From Cristatella mucedo (Eukaryota > Bryozoa > Phylactolaemata > Cristatellidae): a stretch of DNA of 64,000 nt. This document shows positions 47,254-61,821 of the stretch, piece after piece (within the stretch, counting starts at the first letter, position 1; each line of letters opens with the position of its first letter). The translations under genes and the position numbers were made by a program. The stretch spans positions 2,393,001-2,457,000 of the forward strand of contig WPIO01000002.1 in the NCBI GenBank assembly GCA_009760855.2, written 5' to 3'. The notes beneath the pieces were generated by a model. That model worked only from the letters and a program-made list of their open reading frames with translations, did not search any database and had not been told where the DNA came from.

Positions 47254-49479
47254 CTTCTGCCAGCCCTGTCAGAATGCAGCCAGAATGCTTCCTGTCCACG
47301 GCCCGGGTGCTCTCTGTAACCCTGCTGGAGTGTTGCTCTGGCCCTGGCTGGCTCCTGTGTGTGAGCGACCACCTGGAGCAGAGAAGCTGGACCACGGCCG
47401 AGCCTCGGTCCAATTCTTTGTGGCACTGTAGCATCTCACGTAGCAATTGGAGCCCGAGGCCCCAACGCGTTGTGCTGGCAATGCTGTGCAAATTGAAGCA
47501 GTCCCATGGGACGTTTCGCATTGAACAAACACATTGAGGGGAGTGCCGGTGGTTGTACAGGCTGTCTTTTGTTTACTTATTGACTAGGCTAGGCAGAAGC
47601 ACTGCCATTATGTTTGCAGCTGATTCAGACTTATGGAGCAAGACTAATTTTCTTGACAATGCTCACTGTCGATTCAGCATATGCTCTGTATCTAAGAGCT
47701 GTTGACACAGCTGACAGCTGGAGCTTCGGTGCCAATCGTTGGTCGGTTCCCCTTCCGGGTTTAAGGAAACATAATAGCAGCGGTCAATCTCCAAGGATAC
47801 TTTGCACTACTGGCTAGAAGTTAGGTTTTGGTGTAAGGTAATTGAGTTGTGTAACTAAATAAGTGTTCTCATGTCGTTGAAGACTAAACTGTCCACTTGT
47901 GCGTTCATGCAACTTGGGTGCACGTGTTTATGCGTGTGTATGTGAATGCCGTTTGGAGCACCTATGTGTTTGTGCCCCAGATCAGACAATTTAACAGCCT
48001 CGTTTATACCGTGGTAGAAGGGCCCTATAGCTGCATTTGCAACATTCGTCTTATTTATAACCATCTCTCCCATTATCAAGATCGTCAAAGGAATTTGGCC
48101 ATTATCATCAAAGAGCATCGTGAGCATTAGAGGAAGGTGGATGCATTAGTCATAACAATACTGGAGCTTCTTAAGTGTAGCTTCTTGCAGCTGCTTTATC
48201 TTTTTTAACCGTGAGCTAAAAGAATTGCCCACGGCTGTACTCAACCCACCACTTTGGTCATCAATGCCAGCAAGCACCCTATCCTTTGGCTATGATGAGA
48301 GGTGGCTGATTCATTGGCACCATTTATGTGGGGCAGAAGAGCCTTAGTAGCTTATCAGTTTATTCTGGATCTTAGGTGTGTACCTCTGACATGTACGGGT
48401 GGGACATCACGTGCTGATCACTGTATGCACTTACCTATTAGTGTGTTTTTGTGTGCGCCTCGTGCATACTGTATGTTTCTGTATGCATGTGTCTGGAAAC
48501 TTTAGCTTTCCAATTTAGTTGCTTCTATCGCCCGCATGCTCATTTTCTCTAGTTGTTTATATTATCTTTTAAAGTCGCTTTCGTCCCTTCGGCATTATGT
48601 AGACACTTCACTTTGTCACTCGCTAATGAAAATAGGTGAGTTATTTGATGCCCTCACTTAAATAACAGCTGAAGAGCCTTAGCTCTATTTGACTGCATGT
48701 CAGCATCGTCATATTATGACCGGCTGTAAGAGAAAATGCCGACCCAGCAGGAATGCTCCCATTACGAATCGCTTCTATTTTCAGATTATGTATTGCACCA
48801 GCAGCATTGCAAACTGACGTATGAACAGGGTATTGCATCAATAACCTTTCATCTATTGAAGCAGCACCCGCTGAATCGGCCGCATTGTGACTGATATTCG
48901 TTATTCGCGGTTCCTGAATTAAGACAGTTGGGAGCCGATTATGTAAATAATCTTCGGCCAAGCTAGCACAAAAGTTGACGGGCTTGTAATCTCAGCAAGT
49001 TGTTTAGTGCCTCGACATGGGAGCTTAGCTGTGCTGTAGGCCACTGAACCGTGTCATGGCCTCTGTTAAATGCCTATAACCCTCTGTCACTGTCGAATAG
49101 ACATCTCTATGCAATGCAACTGATATGGACTTATCAATGCAGCGGAAATGGACTTTGTATGTCGAGGTATGGGCCCTCTTGGTTGGTCGCTGCCATGTTC
49201 CCCTACGGTCGGCACACCTGCATGCATTGGTACTGCACCTAAAAGTCGCTCGAAGTGATTCCAAGGTTCAGGGCTTCACTGGTATTCGTTGCCCGTCATC
49301 TGAGACTAGCACTGCTTACGAGCGCTGTGTTTTCGGCATAGCTCTATCTGGACGTGGAAGCTGCTACACCCCTCATTTGTCAGGCTATCCATCCAGATCG
49401 TGTTACTTTGCCACTTGAAGGAGCTGTATGAGCAAGTCGATCAGCAAATCGGGCAAAGTAGCGCGACTGCTAGCTGCAC
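47229..49479. other. Short (TA)n, otherwise no feature seen
   Basis: (TA)12 at 47230-47253. The remaining sequence has many short open frames without recognised domains. No splice-bounded exon was found. Confidence 0.4.
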
Positions 49480-49880
49480 TGCTCACCAATCTGCCCTGGC
49501 TGCCCGGCAAGCAGCATATCGACGTGAAGATCCACTCACTCACCTATAGGTACTTCTGTAAAGCGCCTAGAAAAAGATTGAGTTATCTGAGGGCGCTTTA
49601 TCAAGTGCATTATCATTATTATTATATTATTATTCTATTGCCCCAGCCTACCTCTCTGAATTAGGTTCACGTCAGGCCTCCCGGCTGCACCACTTGCTCT
49701 TCTGACTCCGGTCGATTAGTCGTGCCTCTAGCTAACTTCAAACGTCTTGGAGACCGTGCCTTGAGTTATTATGCTACCAAAGTCATGAACTCACTTCCGG
49801 CTGACATCACATCATCATCTGATTTGACCGCATTCAAAAGAAGCTAGAAATCTACTTGCTCTACACAGCCTTTGCTCTCC
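49480..49880 (+). pseudogene. Old L2-like LINE fragment interrupted by a younger LINE tail
   Basis: An old copy encodes LLTNLPWLPGKQHIDVKIHS up to about 49552 and resumes at about 49640 with IAPAYLSELG, then RLGDRALSYYATKVMNSLP-like text near 49745-49805 with stops and shifts. Between the two parts, 49553-49638 is an 86-bp younger plus-strand tail (GTAAAGCGCCTAGAAAAAGA, then TTGAGTTATCTGAGGGCGCT and (ATT)n). The order is collinear across the insert, showing nesting. Confidence 0.7.
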
Positions 49881-50164
49881 GACCTAGGGAAATGTGCTTT
49901 GTGTGCTCGCGTGTTTTGAAACCGTGCACTTCGTGACTAAGGGCCAGACCAAAGTGTTTTTGCTTAGCGCCCCTAGTGAACTTGTCTTTATCTCGTGCAT
50001 TCCGAGTTCTTACCTGTACACGATTACAGTAGCTACACGAGTGTCTCCTTGCATGTGTGTGCATGCTTGTCTAAGCATGATGCTTGGGTGCTTTTGCATA
50101 CTTGCCGAAGCATGATGCCTTCCTAGTTACTGACTCTTGATTGTCGTTCTCTTTCGGCAAGTTG

Positions 50165-50232
50165 TAAATCGTCTGAATAGAGATTTTACTCTCCCGGAAG
50201 CTCTTCAAAGGACATTATTGTTATTATTACAG
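50165..50232 (+). repeat. SINE/LINE tail fragment, plus strand
   Basis: ATCGTCTGAATAGAGATTTT, then ACTCTCCCGGAAGCTCTTC and an ATT-rich run; the linker wording matches the SINE version. No head is recognisable. Confidence 0.5.
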
Positions 50233-51838
<1,606 letters not shown>

Positions 51839-52054
51839 CCTAGCTGTCTCGGGGGACTGCTATTTGTCTTCAGACCACTAGACAGCACCAGCTGTTGCTG
51901 GTGGCAGTATCCATGGCAGCACGAGCAGCAGCAGCAGCAGGTTCTCTCGGGTTTAGACCTCTTGTTCTGTCCAGTGGCTGCAATTGATTATCGCTACTTT
52001 TCATGGTGCTACCCCCTACTCACCTGCCCTTCCCGATAGCTGAGCTGCAGCAGA

Positions 52055-52760
52055 AGAATCTCTGCATTTATATAGCATGCCAAGAGAGCTCTATCTCGGT
52101 CCAGGCACTTGACAACTCACACTGCATGCAAAGCAATAGGCAAGGTTAATTGCATGCATGGCATCATGCAACTATCGTGCTTCGATCGATCGGTATGCAT
52201 GCACAAGCACTCAAGAAGAAGACTATTAGGTCCACCGGTCAGTAGGATCCCTTGTTTATAATATGCACTGAATCGTGTACAGGTAAGCATGCAAAGCACA
52301 CAGGAATAAAAAAGACTAGTTCACTGGGGCTCACGGTAATCCGAGCAGAGCAGATGCATCTTCAGCCGAGTATTGGATATTGCAATATCAATGCAGGTGG
52401 TGACAAAAGCCGGAAGCTAATTCCAGATTTGAGGTGCATGCAAACCAAGGCCCTATCACCAAAAGATTTCAATATAGTGCAGGGGTCAGTTCATGTACTC
52501 GACAGGCTACATGCTGTACTAGAGCACAATGGAGGAACCCAGAAGTCTGGATAGGCAGGCTGGTGCAAGAGAGTGACCTATAAGCCAGAGAGGGGATTTT
52601 GATGTTGATTCCATACTAATTTCTAAGCCAACGAAGCGGAGACCGTTGTGGTCTAATGCATCTGCTATGCCAGTGACGACTGAATGGAGCTGCTGTACGA
52701 GTTGCAGACGATTAAGGGCTCAGCCAAGCAATCCTGAACAGAAGGGCTTACATTAATCTT
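52055..52760 (-). pseudogene. Ancient L2-like LINE fragment, minus strand
   Basis: The tail block (GCATGCCAAGAGAGCTCTAT, then CTCGGTCCAGGCACTTGACA) starts at 52070. Further along, minus-strand landmarks of the open frame are recognisable at the nucleotide level: GAAGCTAATTCCAGATTTGA at 52410-52432 (AWNSLP region) and ATAGGCAGGCTGGTGCAAGA at 52550-52570 (APAYL region). Heavily diverged. Confidence 0.5.
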
Positions 52761-53047
52761 GATGACCTGCATCCTGTCAGAGCAGAGAGGGTGTGCCACC
52801 AGTCTTGGATGTTATGGTCTGGTGAGTCCTGAATCCGTGGCCTTCTCAAAATTGTTGTCTCAGCTCGTTTGCAGTATGGACTAAACACGTCGGCATTAGC
52901 AACTGCAGCTGCAGTTATTTCAGCAGCAGCTACCCAGCGGTTCTTCTGTGGCATCTTCAGTCGCCAAGTTGTCATCCGTGAGCCCCCTGCCCTGCTTGTG
53001 TGAATTATAGCCATTCTGCCGTACCATGAGCATATTTGGCTGCTGCA

Positions 53048-53150
53048 CTGATTTGGTCCAGTGGTTAGCCCGCCCCCGACCAAGCTCTGGCTGAGGTCGT
53101 GGGCTCGAGCCCGCAGGCATATGTGAAGCGCCTGAATGTCTTTTAGCACA
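53048..53150 (+). repeat. tRNA-derived SINE, plus strand, partial tail
   Basis: A-box region ATTTGGTCCAGTGGTTAGCC, B box GGTCGTGGGCTCGAGCCCG, linker GTGAAGCGCCTGAATG. The LINE-type tail is lost after the linker. Confidence 0.75.
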
Positions 53151-53399
53151 TTTTGTGCAAAATGGGACAATTGCTGCAGTTGAAATGCTTATTGCCTGTT
53201 GATGCTATGAAGCACTCTGCTAGCCAATTTGGCCTGGTGGCATCGTAACAATTGGAGTTCTTTTGTGTTTTTGCTTGCGGTCAACTGGTGAGAGAACTTG
53301 ATGCAACGTAGTTGGTTTGCGGTTTCTTTTAGGAAGGGCGATGAATTTGGTCGAGCTTGAATCCTTGGGCCTCTATATTTTGTCGGCAGCATTCTCTTC

Positions 53400-54403
<1,004 letters not shown>

Positions 54404-54625
54404 ATTTGAACAGTCTACAGAAGAGATAAGACGGCTGCAACGCTGCAGTGTGTGCGCCACATCTTCCCGGTGTAGTTAGCCAGCAAGGCAGCAGCACCCC
54501 GTCGGCATTGGCAGCCGTCATGTCTCCAGTGGGATTCATTCGCACTCGAGTGCTACAGGTGGAGAGCCCGGCCGCCAGCGACCCGTTCATTGCAGTCAAT
54601 GTGAAGGAGGCCGTCAGTGCCCCAG
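54404..54625 (+). CDS. PRKCD-like: Protein kinase C, novel type (delta/theta-like), first coding exon
   Basis: The acceptor TTTTTTCGTTGCAG ends at 54403, and the donor is CCCCAG|GTTTGTGAG after 54625. Coding starts at ATG 54520 (context GCCGTCATGT, G at -3); the 116 bases before it would be 5' untranslated. The 35 codons plus one base encode MSPVGFIRTRVLQVESPAAS, DPFIAVNVKEAVSAPG. This has the pattern of the N-terminus of PKC delta/theta: M-[AS]-P-F-L-R-I start, then the P-[FY]-[CI]-AV-x-[VM]-KE strand of the C2-like domain. The exon leaves in phase 1, exactly matching the exon at 59437. PKC delta/theta are calcium-independent, diacylglycerol-activated Ser/Thr kinases; this C2-like domain lacks calcium ligands and binds protein partners. 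The conserved kinase part is outside the window. Confidence 0.8.
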
Positions 54626-56470
54626 GTTTGTGAGCTGTCATGGCAGCTGCTGCTGCCACCGGCTGCCATCCCTACCTGACCCACAGCAGCAGACTGCCGC
54701 TGCTGTTGCTGCCGAAGCTGACTGAATCCGTTGCTTCTGCAGCCGTATTGGCTGTTCCTATCACAGCTGCAGTTGCTGCTGCCTTCACTATCACTTCCTG
54801 TTAGACTGTGGTACTTAAAACTGGCAGTATGTTGGGTCCGGCTTCTTCTCTGCTGGACGAGTGCAGGTTGCTACATTTGCCTATTCTACAGCTGATGAAT
54901 CAGCAGGAACAAAATGCTTTGAAGCTGCATGCTCTCTCTCTCCCCCCTCCAGGATCTTCTAGTTCCTGGAATCGGCTAGGGCAAAGCCGCCATATCCAAC
55001 GTTGCTGGTAGTATTCAAGTGTCGGCTCAGAACTACCCTAAAGTTGCTGCTGCTGCCACTGCACCACTGTTTGTGCTGCTGCTGCTTCTGGCTGCCGCAC
55101 ACTGCAGCTTGTTCATACTTTCTCTACAAGACGGCTGCCTACTGGAGCTGTATAGTAGTATATGCACTGAGAAGGGGGTCGGTGGGCTCTGCTTAAACCG
55201 ACCTGAAGAGCTGTGTGGGGACATTCGGCCATCTTTCCCCTCCACCTTCCTGTGATTGGAAATTGCCTCTGGAAATGTCAAGGTGTGGTCCCTCGTGCGA
55301 TTATTCCGTGCAATGTCAATTGTAAAGCTGTTGCACTAGTGAAAGGGAATGCAAGCTTCTCCCTCCCCACGGTAATTACCATGTAAATGGCTGGTTCACA
55401 TTTGCAGCTTGCTTGCCTGCCTCTCTCTCATTGAGCTCCCGAGGTCCTTGAAAAAAGCCCACCGTGAGCGACCCTAATTGAAAAGCATTGGATTTGATTA
55501 TCCTCCCTGTCCTTCTAATTGCCACAATGCACTTGCACATTCGGCTAATAAATAAGAATAATGAATGCGCTATAAATGATCTGAATTAAAATTGAATCAG
55601 ATTCAAAAACGTCAACACCAGCTTACCGAGGTGTGGCCTACTTCGTGAACAGTTGCAGTATGGTGTAACCTACAATGTAGCCCTGCAGATGGACCTGCTG
55701 CCTCGCCGTTTTTGTAATGTACTCTGATGTTGTTACCAGGAAGCTCCATTCTTTAGTTTTATTTTGCTAGCTTACACTTATTCTTTACAGTTTTATTTTG
55801 CAAGCTTACACCACAAGTCTGTGCTATCTAAGCATTGAGCAATCCGACTGCTGAAACCATGCCCAGACTTTGCTCCTTTATCATTGTGGTAGTTGCCTAC
55901 CCTGTGTAGAAGACGTGGTTAGGTATGTGTCCCTACTACGATACTGCACGTACAACCGTGCACTTCGGTGCATACATCTCGCTGTAATTCTTATGTTCTG
56001 CTTGTAAATAGCACCCTGTTCCAAACTAGTGAAGCGGTGCTGCTCAAGAACCGGCTTTTGATCTGGTGCTACTGCTGGCTTCGAAGATCCGGATGCATAA
56101 GCTGGATCTCATAAGTATCGGCAAGACCATCTAAATTAGTCAGCAGACATACAAGTTGTTTTTCTGGTATATAAAAACGTTACTGCAATGTGATAATCAG
56201 GCATGGTATAGCAAATAAGCATATCTAACGATTGAACCAAGTTTCAGTGCGCGTTTCTCAATATGTGGTGCTAAAATGAAGTTGCACGACCATAATTAGC
56301 GATCGCCTGTGTAAGCTGCTCCTCGTTGTACAAATTAGGCGCTCACAGACATATGGCATTCTCGTTCTCCTAAGCGCCCTGTGAACTTTAGAAAAGTAGC
56401 CTTCAGATGTGATATACCATACCTATGCTCAGACCAATCGATCCTCTTCACTGCAGTGATGCCCGGTGGG
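54626..56470 (+). other. PKC intron 1, first part
   Basis: CTG/CAG-rich sequence to about 55100, then ordinary intron DNA without recognised exons or elements. The donor is at 54626 and the intron ends at 59436 (4.8 kb in total). Confidence 0.6.
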
Positions 56471-57038
56471 ATTTATTCCACTTCTCACCGACCTGCACTG
56501 GCTACCAGTCAAGCAACGGATTGACTTCAAGGTTTTGTCGCTCACTTTTAGGTCACTTCATCCTTTATCTCCAGCCTATCTCTTAGATCTACTCTCCAAC
56601 AAGGCCAGACATCGTACCACCCGCTTTTCGGAATCCAACAGTCTACCAATACCTCGTACTAACCTCAAATCCTTAGGAGACCATGCATTTAGTTCGTATG
56701 CTCCCAAAGCCTGGAATTCCCTTCCGACTTGCATCAGAACATCCCCTGACTTGACCACGTTTAAAAAGAACTTAAAAACACACCTATTTAGGACAGCATT
56801 TAGTGGGTTCCTGTGATTCGCCCTTCATGTGCTTATGCGTGCTGACACTGTGCATGCTGCCACTAACCACATTTGCATGCTGACCCTGTGCATGTCATCC
56901 ATATTATTCATGTTGTTTATCAAGCATGATATTACTCTCCATTCAATTGCATTTCCCTTTGCAGCAAATGTGAAGCGCCTAGAAAGAGATTGAGTTCTCT
57001 GAGGGCGCTTTATCAAGTGCATTATTATTATTATCATT
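56471..57038 (+). mobile_element. L2-like LINE 3' end, plus strand, intact 3' frame
   Basis: 5'-truncated within the codons for LLTDLHWLPVKQRIDFKVLS. The frame stays open to its stop at 56816 (SLGDHAFSSYAPKAWNSLP, TTFKKNLKTHLF). A 3' untranslated region lacking one short internal repeat unit follows, then the tail AAAGAGATTGAGTTCTCTGA and (ATT)n to 57038. In PKC intron 1, same sense as the gene. Confidence 0.9.
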
Positions 57039-57884
57039 TAGTTCCGAGACTATGATGCCTCTCCATTAGAGTAATGGGTCCTAAGCCAAACACACAGGTG
57101 TTGTGGAACAATATTGAACACTCTTGGCCGTGTGCTGAGGTCATTATCCTGTTGAAAAATAAAATTATCTCCATGCCTCTTCTTTGTTCTACGTATTGTA
57201 CCATTCGAACTTTTCGTCATGATGAATCCTTCTTGCGACAATACGAGCAAATAAACTTTGTTTATCTAGTTGCTTTCTAATCGCATCTCTCTACTATCTA
57301 GATTTCCAGTGTAAGCACGAAGGCTTCGAGCTGAAACCCTAGGGGGGCCTTGGGGCAAAACGATGGATCTGCACTCTTCATCAGTTAGTCTTGGCTGGGT
57401 GTTGTGAGTAACCCATGGGTGGCCGAGTCTCTTTACCCTATCCGTGGTACCGATTATGCCCACTTTCTGCTGGTCTTACCCCACTATAGTCTCACCGATT
57501 GGCAATTCATTGGCAATTTCAACATTGGCAAGACCCTTTTCGTGCAACGACTCGAGCAGGCGCTTCCTAAATGCAGTAAACTGGCTGGTCTTAAGCAAGC
57601 CGATTGGTGATATCCTGAGGTTAGGAAATGATAATGGTCGGTGGGCTGTACTTTTCTTATTACTATCCATACCTGAGAATCTGTAAAACAAACCATTCAG
57701 TCGTTTTCCAGATGGTATAAAATACGGAAGTCTATCATTTTTAATGTGTTTAAATGGCCGAAGACTTATCCTGTCATTATGTCACTATCATAGACATGGG
57801 TTTTATGAAAAGGCTATTAGAAAGGTGCTATTTTCATTGGCGCATTCTCCATTCTGCTCCTGTTTAATTATTCTTGCTCGAATT
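57039..57884. other. Intron sequence with a possible old transposase-like fragment
   Basis: The plus/minus frames between 57060 and 57500 hint at a mariner-like element: GPKPNTQVLWNNIEHSWPCA on the plus strand at 57077-57136 and, on the minus strand, HNTQPRLTDEEC. Neither shows a catalytic motif with certainty. No exon was recognised. Confidence 0.25.
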
Positions 57885-58873
57885 TAATGTAATAATAATA
57901 TTACATTTGTATAGCACCCTCAGATAACTTAATCTCTTTCTAGGCACTTTACAGATGCTGTAAAGGAAGCATGGTCAAATGACTAGTGGTAGCATGCACA
58001 ATGTCAACGAGCATAACATGGTTAGATCGACATGCCTAGTGTCAAATTGTAAAATATGGTTAATGGTGGAATGCAGTGTCAGCATGCATAGTGTCAGCAT
58101 ACATAACCACACAGAAGACGAATCACAAGGACCTACTCAATGCCGTATTCAACAAATGGTTTTTAAGCTTCTTCTTAAATGTCACCAGGTCAGGAGATGT
58201 CGTGACATCAGTCGGGAGCGACTTCCAGGCTTTGGGATCATACGAAATAAATGCCTGGTCTCCAAAGGATTTGAGGTTTGCATGAGGTATAGATAAATTG
58301 TTAGATTCCGAAAAGCGAGTGGTAGGATGCTTAGCCTGGTGGGGCAGTACATCTGATAGGTAGGCTGGAGCCAAAGAATGAAGGAACATAAAAGTGAGCG
58401 ACTAAGCCATGAAGTCGATGCGTTGCTTGACTGGTAGCCAGTGCAGGTCGGCGAGGAGTGGTGCCATGTGGCAACTGCGACGCTCATGACAGACAAGTTT
58501 AACTGCAGAGTTTTTCACCAGCTGTAAGTGCCTGGTTGCACATGCCGGTAGACCATCAAGCAGTGAGTTACAGAAGTCAAGACGGAATTTCACAAATGCA
58601 TGGACGAACTTAGATGTGATATCCCAGTCTAAGCAAGCCCGAGTTTTAGCAATGTTGTGTAGCTGAAAGTAGGCAGACTTGATTGTGGATCTTCTGTGAT
58701 CGTCTAACGCAAGGTCACTTTGGAACGTGACACCTAGATTTCGTGCAGATTCAACCGGACATATGCTGGCAGACCCGATTTTCAGCATAAAGGCTTCCAA
58801 TTTCTGAATCACATTTGGTTTGCCCATAACTATTAAGTTGGCTACATCGTCATGCAATTTAAGAAAGTTTGCC
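57885..58873 (-). pseudogene. L2-like LINE 3' half, minus strand
   Basis: Minus strand: 58857-58402 encodes NLIVMGKPNVIQKLEAFMLK, SARNLGVTFQSDLALDDH, HLQLVKNSAVKLVCHERRS and LHWLPVKQRIDF, then a frameshift; 58389-58123 continues SLAPAYLSDVLP, SFGDQAFISYDPKAWKSLP. The 3' untranslated region and tail end in (ATT)n at 57889-57902. About 990 bp of the same region as the plus-strand copy at 31055, but diverged. In PKC intron 1, antisense. Confidence 0.85.
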
Positions 58874-59436
58874 CTCCCTCTTTAATTTCGCGAAGCTACA
58901 GGGATCAAGTGGGTGTTACCGATGTGGAGTTCCTGTAGCGCTCTCAGAGGCTGTGCAGCTTTCGTTGCGCACACGTTAACTAACTTCTCATCGTAAGCAA
59001 GGCGGGGCTGCGACTTTTGCTCTCGAGTGTACATCTCATCCACTGGTCGTGCTTGGACGAGTGGATTGAGCGAGGCGTCTATCTTACACGATCCGCCGTA
59101 CTGCGACAGACTGTATGAGAGGTCAGAATGTTCAAGGAGCTCCAGTCCTTGCGTGGGCCGCCGTTGCTGCAGTGCAAGCCGACTCTGCCGGCCACCGATG
59201 TCTCTTGATTGGCCCAAGGCCGATGCAGCTGTTCGTGCAGTAGTAGGTGTGCACGTGTTTCAGTACTGCTGGCCTTCCCCCTCTGCCCCGACGTTTGCCT
59301 GTCGTCGTGCTCTCCACCTCCACCTCCCCCTCCTCCTCCTCCCTTCCCCCCCCCCCCCCGATGGAACAGCAAAGAAGTCGCAGCTGCGGGTGACCGAGTG
59401 ACGACACGTGACTCTCGACCTGCTCCTTCCTTACAG
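58874..59436. other. PKC intron 1, 3' part; poly-C run
   Basis: GC-rich intron DNA ending in a pyrimidine-rich tract (59320-59360) with 14 consecutive C at 59346-59359 and the acceptor CTCCTTCCTTACAG at 59423-59436. No exon was recognised. Confidence 0.6.
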
Positions 59437-59639
59437 GCAAAGAGGTCCAGTACGTGCAGAAGAAGCAGACGCTGTATCCCGAGTTCAACAGCTGCTTCGA
59501 TGCGCATCTGTACAACGGCAGGGTGCTGCAGTTTGTCACGATGGAGCGGCCGCAGAAGTTCGTCGCCGAGTGCATGGTTTCGGCCGCTCTGCTCGCCGAG
59601 AAAGCACGGTCGCAGGGCGGCAGCATTGCCAACATCTGG
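59437..59639 (+). CDS. PRKCD-like: Protein kinase C, novel type (delta/theta-like), second coding exon (C2-like domain)
   Basis: Acceptor CTTCCTTACAG|GC and donor ATCTGG|GTGAGG. The 203-bp exon enters in phase 1 (completing a Gly codon from 54625) and leaves in phase 0. It encodes KEVQYVQKKQTLYPEFNSCF, DAHLYNGRVLQFVTM, then LAEKARSQGGSIANIW. This matches the C2-like domain of PKC delta/theta almost column for column: VQKKPT-x-YP-[EP]-[WF] strand, FDAH, GRV-[IL]-Q, and LAE-[RK]-...-[FI]W. The kinase-type exons that should follow were not found before 64000, so the next intron exceeds 4.3 kb. Assignment to the delta/theta group is secure from the wording; choosing between them is not possible for an invertebrate. 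Confidence 0.9.
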
Positions 59640-61114
59640 GTGAGGAGCGAGCATGCCTGCTTGCGCCGAGTGCCAACGGCTGCCTACCTCACTCGCTTGC
59701 TTAGGCGCTGTTCTCAGCAGCAGCATCTGCTGGCACAGGCTTCGAGGAAGTAGTAGCACCTGACCCTCCTGCGTGAGTCATTCTTTTGTCCCTTTGGTTG
59801 GGAGTGGGGGGGGGGGTGGTGTCGGTCTGCTCAGCCATTGTAGGCTGGCTGAGTCTATTCTGATGCTGCACAGAATCTTTTAATTGTTCGGCTGGCAGGG
59901 CAGGGTGGCAGGTCAGCCGTGGCTGACCTATAGAGCCCCATCTTTCCGGAGCCTGCACTGGGAAGCCTGTCGTGCAATGAATGCTCTGCCGAGTAGGTGC
60001 AGCAGCTGCCCGGGACTCTGACGAGCAGCCATTGTCCTCCAGCAAGCGAGTCTGCACAGCGCGTCACCGCAGCCGCTGGCAGCGCAGCATTCGCTGGCAG
60101 ATGCTCTCGAACCGCTTCATTGCTCCCATTCTGCCCTGCTTTCCGGGCAGAATGCCTCCGCTTCCTTCGCCTTTGGCATGATTGAGGCCGCCGCAGCTGC
60201 AGGCAGCGGCCGCCTGGGGCTCCGTGCAGTACTGTGACGTCCTAGTCACATCGTGGATTAGTAGTGAGAGTTGAGTGAGAAGTGTGCCGGCAGTGGGCGA
60301 GCAACAGTCAACGGTAAGTTGCTCGGCCAACAAGCGAAATAGGCCTCGGTGGTTCTTGGCCTGCCAAGACTCTATCGTCGGTGTCCCAGGCTGTATACTG
60401 GACTTTTTTTTCGAAAAGCTTTGCAGCACCTGCCAATGGGGCAGTATGGCTTGGGCTAATCAGGTGCTTTGACCGGTGCTTCTTTCTACAAGTTGTGCCG
60501 ATTTTTTGGCATGCTCGGCATTGCTCGACAAGAGTTGCAAGAGTTCGATCCGTAGCTACGATATGGGAACCCTGTCGTGACAAGCAGCTCTAGAATACCT
60601 CGGGACAAATCTTATTGCAGCTAGGGCAGTAATCAAGCCTACATCACTATCAAAACAATGGGGGTGGGAAATGCGTAGTAAATGGTAGAACACCTTATCT
60701 ATTGGATATCGCCCGGAAGTCTTCCTCATTCACGGAGGTTCCTGAGTGCGACCGGCGATATTGCTGAGAAATCGTGTCACTCATAACCCCGAGTGTGGCC
60801 AGCTTCCTTTACCGGGCTAGTCGAGCTTTAGAATGCATGCATGCATTTCTCAACGTTACTCGTCTTGTCGTGGGGGAGGGCTGCTCGGCAGCTTGCGACT
60901 TGCTTTGGAAGGCCACATCAGCTAATTTTTTCTGCTTAATTGCTCGAAATCCCAGCAAAGGCAGCTGGTGGGCATGTTGGAATCACATTCCTCAATGCAA
61001 GAAGTTTAGGGGATTCCTGGTTTGTTGGCCTAAATGGTAAATCGCCGTGTTGGCTAATCGAGAGACACCGGTCCACGGCTGCTATCTACGGTGGCAGGCA
61101 CATACAGCTGCTCA
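59640..61114 (+). other. PKC intron 2, first part
   Basis: GC-rich at first, with an 11-G run at 59806-59816. Open frames on both strands to 60590 lack recognised domains. No next PKC exon was seen. Confidence 0.45.
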
Positions 61115-61780
61115 GTAAGAATAATATTGAATATGACATTGTTATAGCTCTCTAAAAGAACTAGAGCTCTTTCGAGGCACTTAACATGTGCCTTGAAAGC
61201 AGCATCTCAATTGAGTATTGATAACGTGCACAGAGTCATTACCCTGAGCATACAGAAGACAATTTTCGGAAGGGGACCCAGCAAATATTGTGTGGATCAG
61301 GTGGGCTCTGAATGGATGTCGTGAAGTAACTCGGAAATGAGTTCCAGCCTTTGGGAGTATGCAAACCGAATGCAGTCCCCAAAGGATTTGAGGCCGGGTA
61401 GAGGCCCAGTATAGCGAGTTTAGTCAGCTGATTTGATGGTATTCACCACCACCCGGCTACTACAAAGTCCGAGTATGAAGTATTTTGGGTAGGTGTTCTT
61501 GTGCGTGAGAATGAAGCGACCTAAAAGTAAATAACAGAATCTTTAAGTCGACAGGCTGCTCGATGTGTAATCAATGCAGGTCAGTGGGATTTTGCAGTGA
61601 CACAGTTTTTAATGTAATGTAGAGTAATGTATCTCTATCTGTAACTCCACAAAGACTTAATGGATGCTATGCAGGAGAGTTTTCTTTTGCTCACTCAAAG
61701 CCGAAGTGGCATTAGCAGCAGACAAGACTAGGCTCCGAGCTGTGCACCAACTACAAGCATCGTAAAGCACAAGTAGGATG
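61115..61780 (-). pseudogene. L2-like LINE 3' end, minus strand, diverged
   Basis: Tail block (TATAGCTCTCTAAAAGAACT, then AGAGCTCTTTCGAGGCACTT) at 61143-61185, then 3' untranslated region. Minus-strand nucleotides match the AWNSLP region (GAAATGAGTTCCAGCCTTTG, 61339-61358) and the SFGD region (CCCCAAAGGATTTGAGG, 61377-61393). About 110 bp near 61605-61715 does not match the LINE and may be a further insert. Confidence 0.65.
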
Positions 61781-61821
61781 ATAGAGTAATGAGTAACATA
61801 AATCAAGTTGGGTTGTCACAC

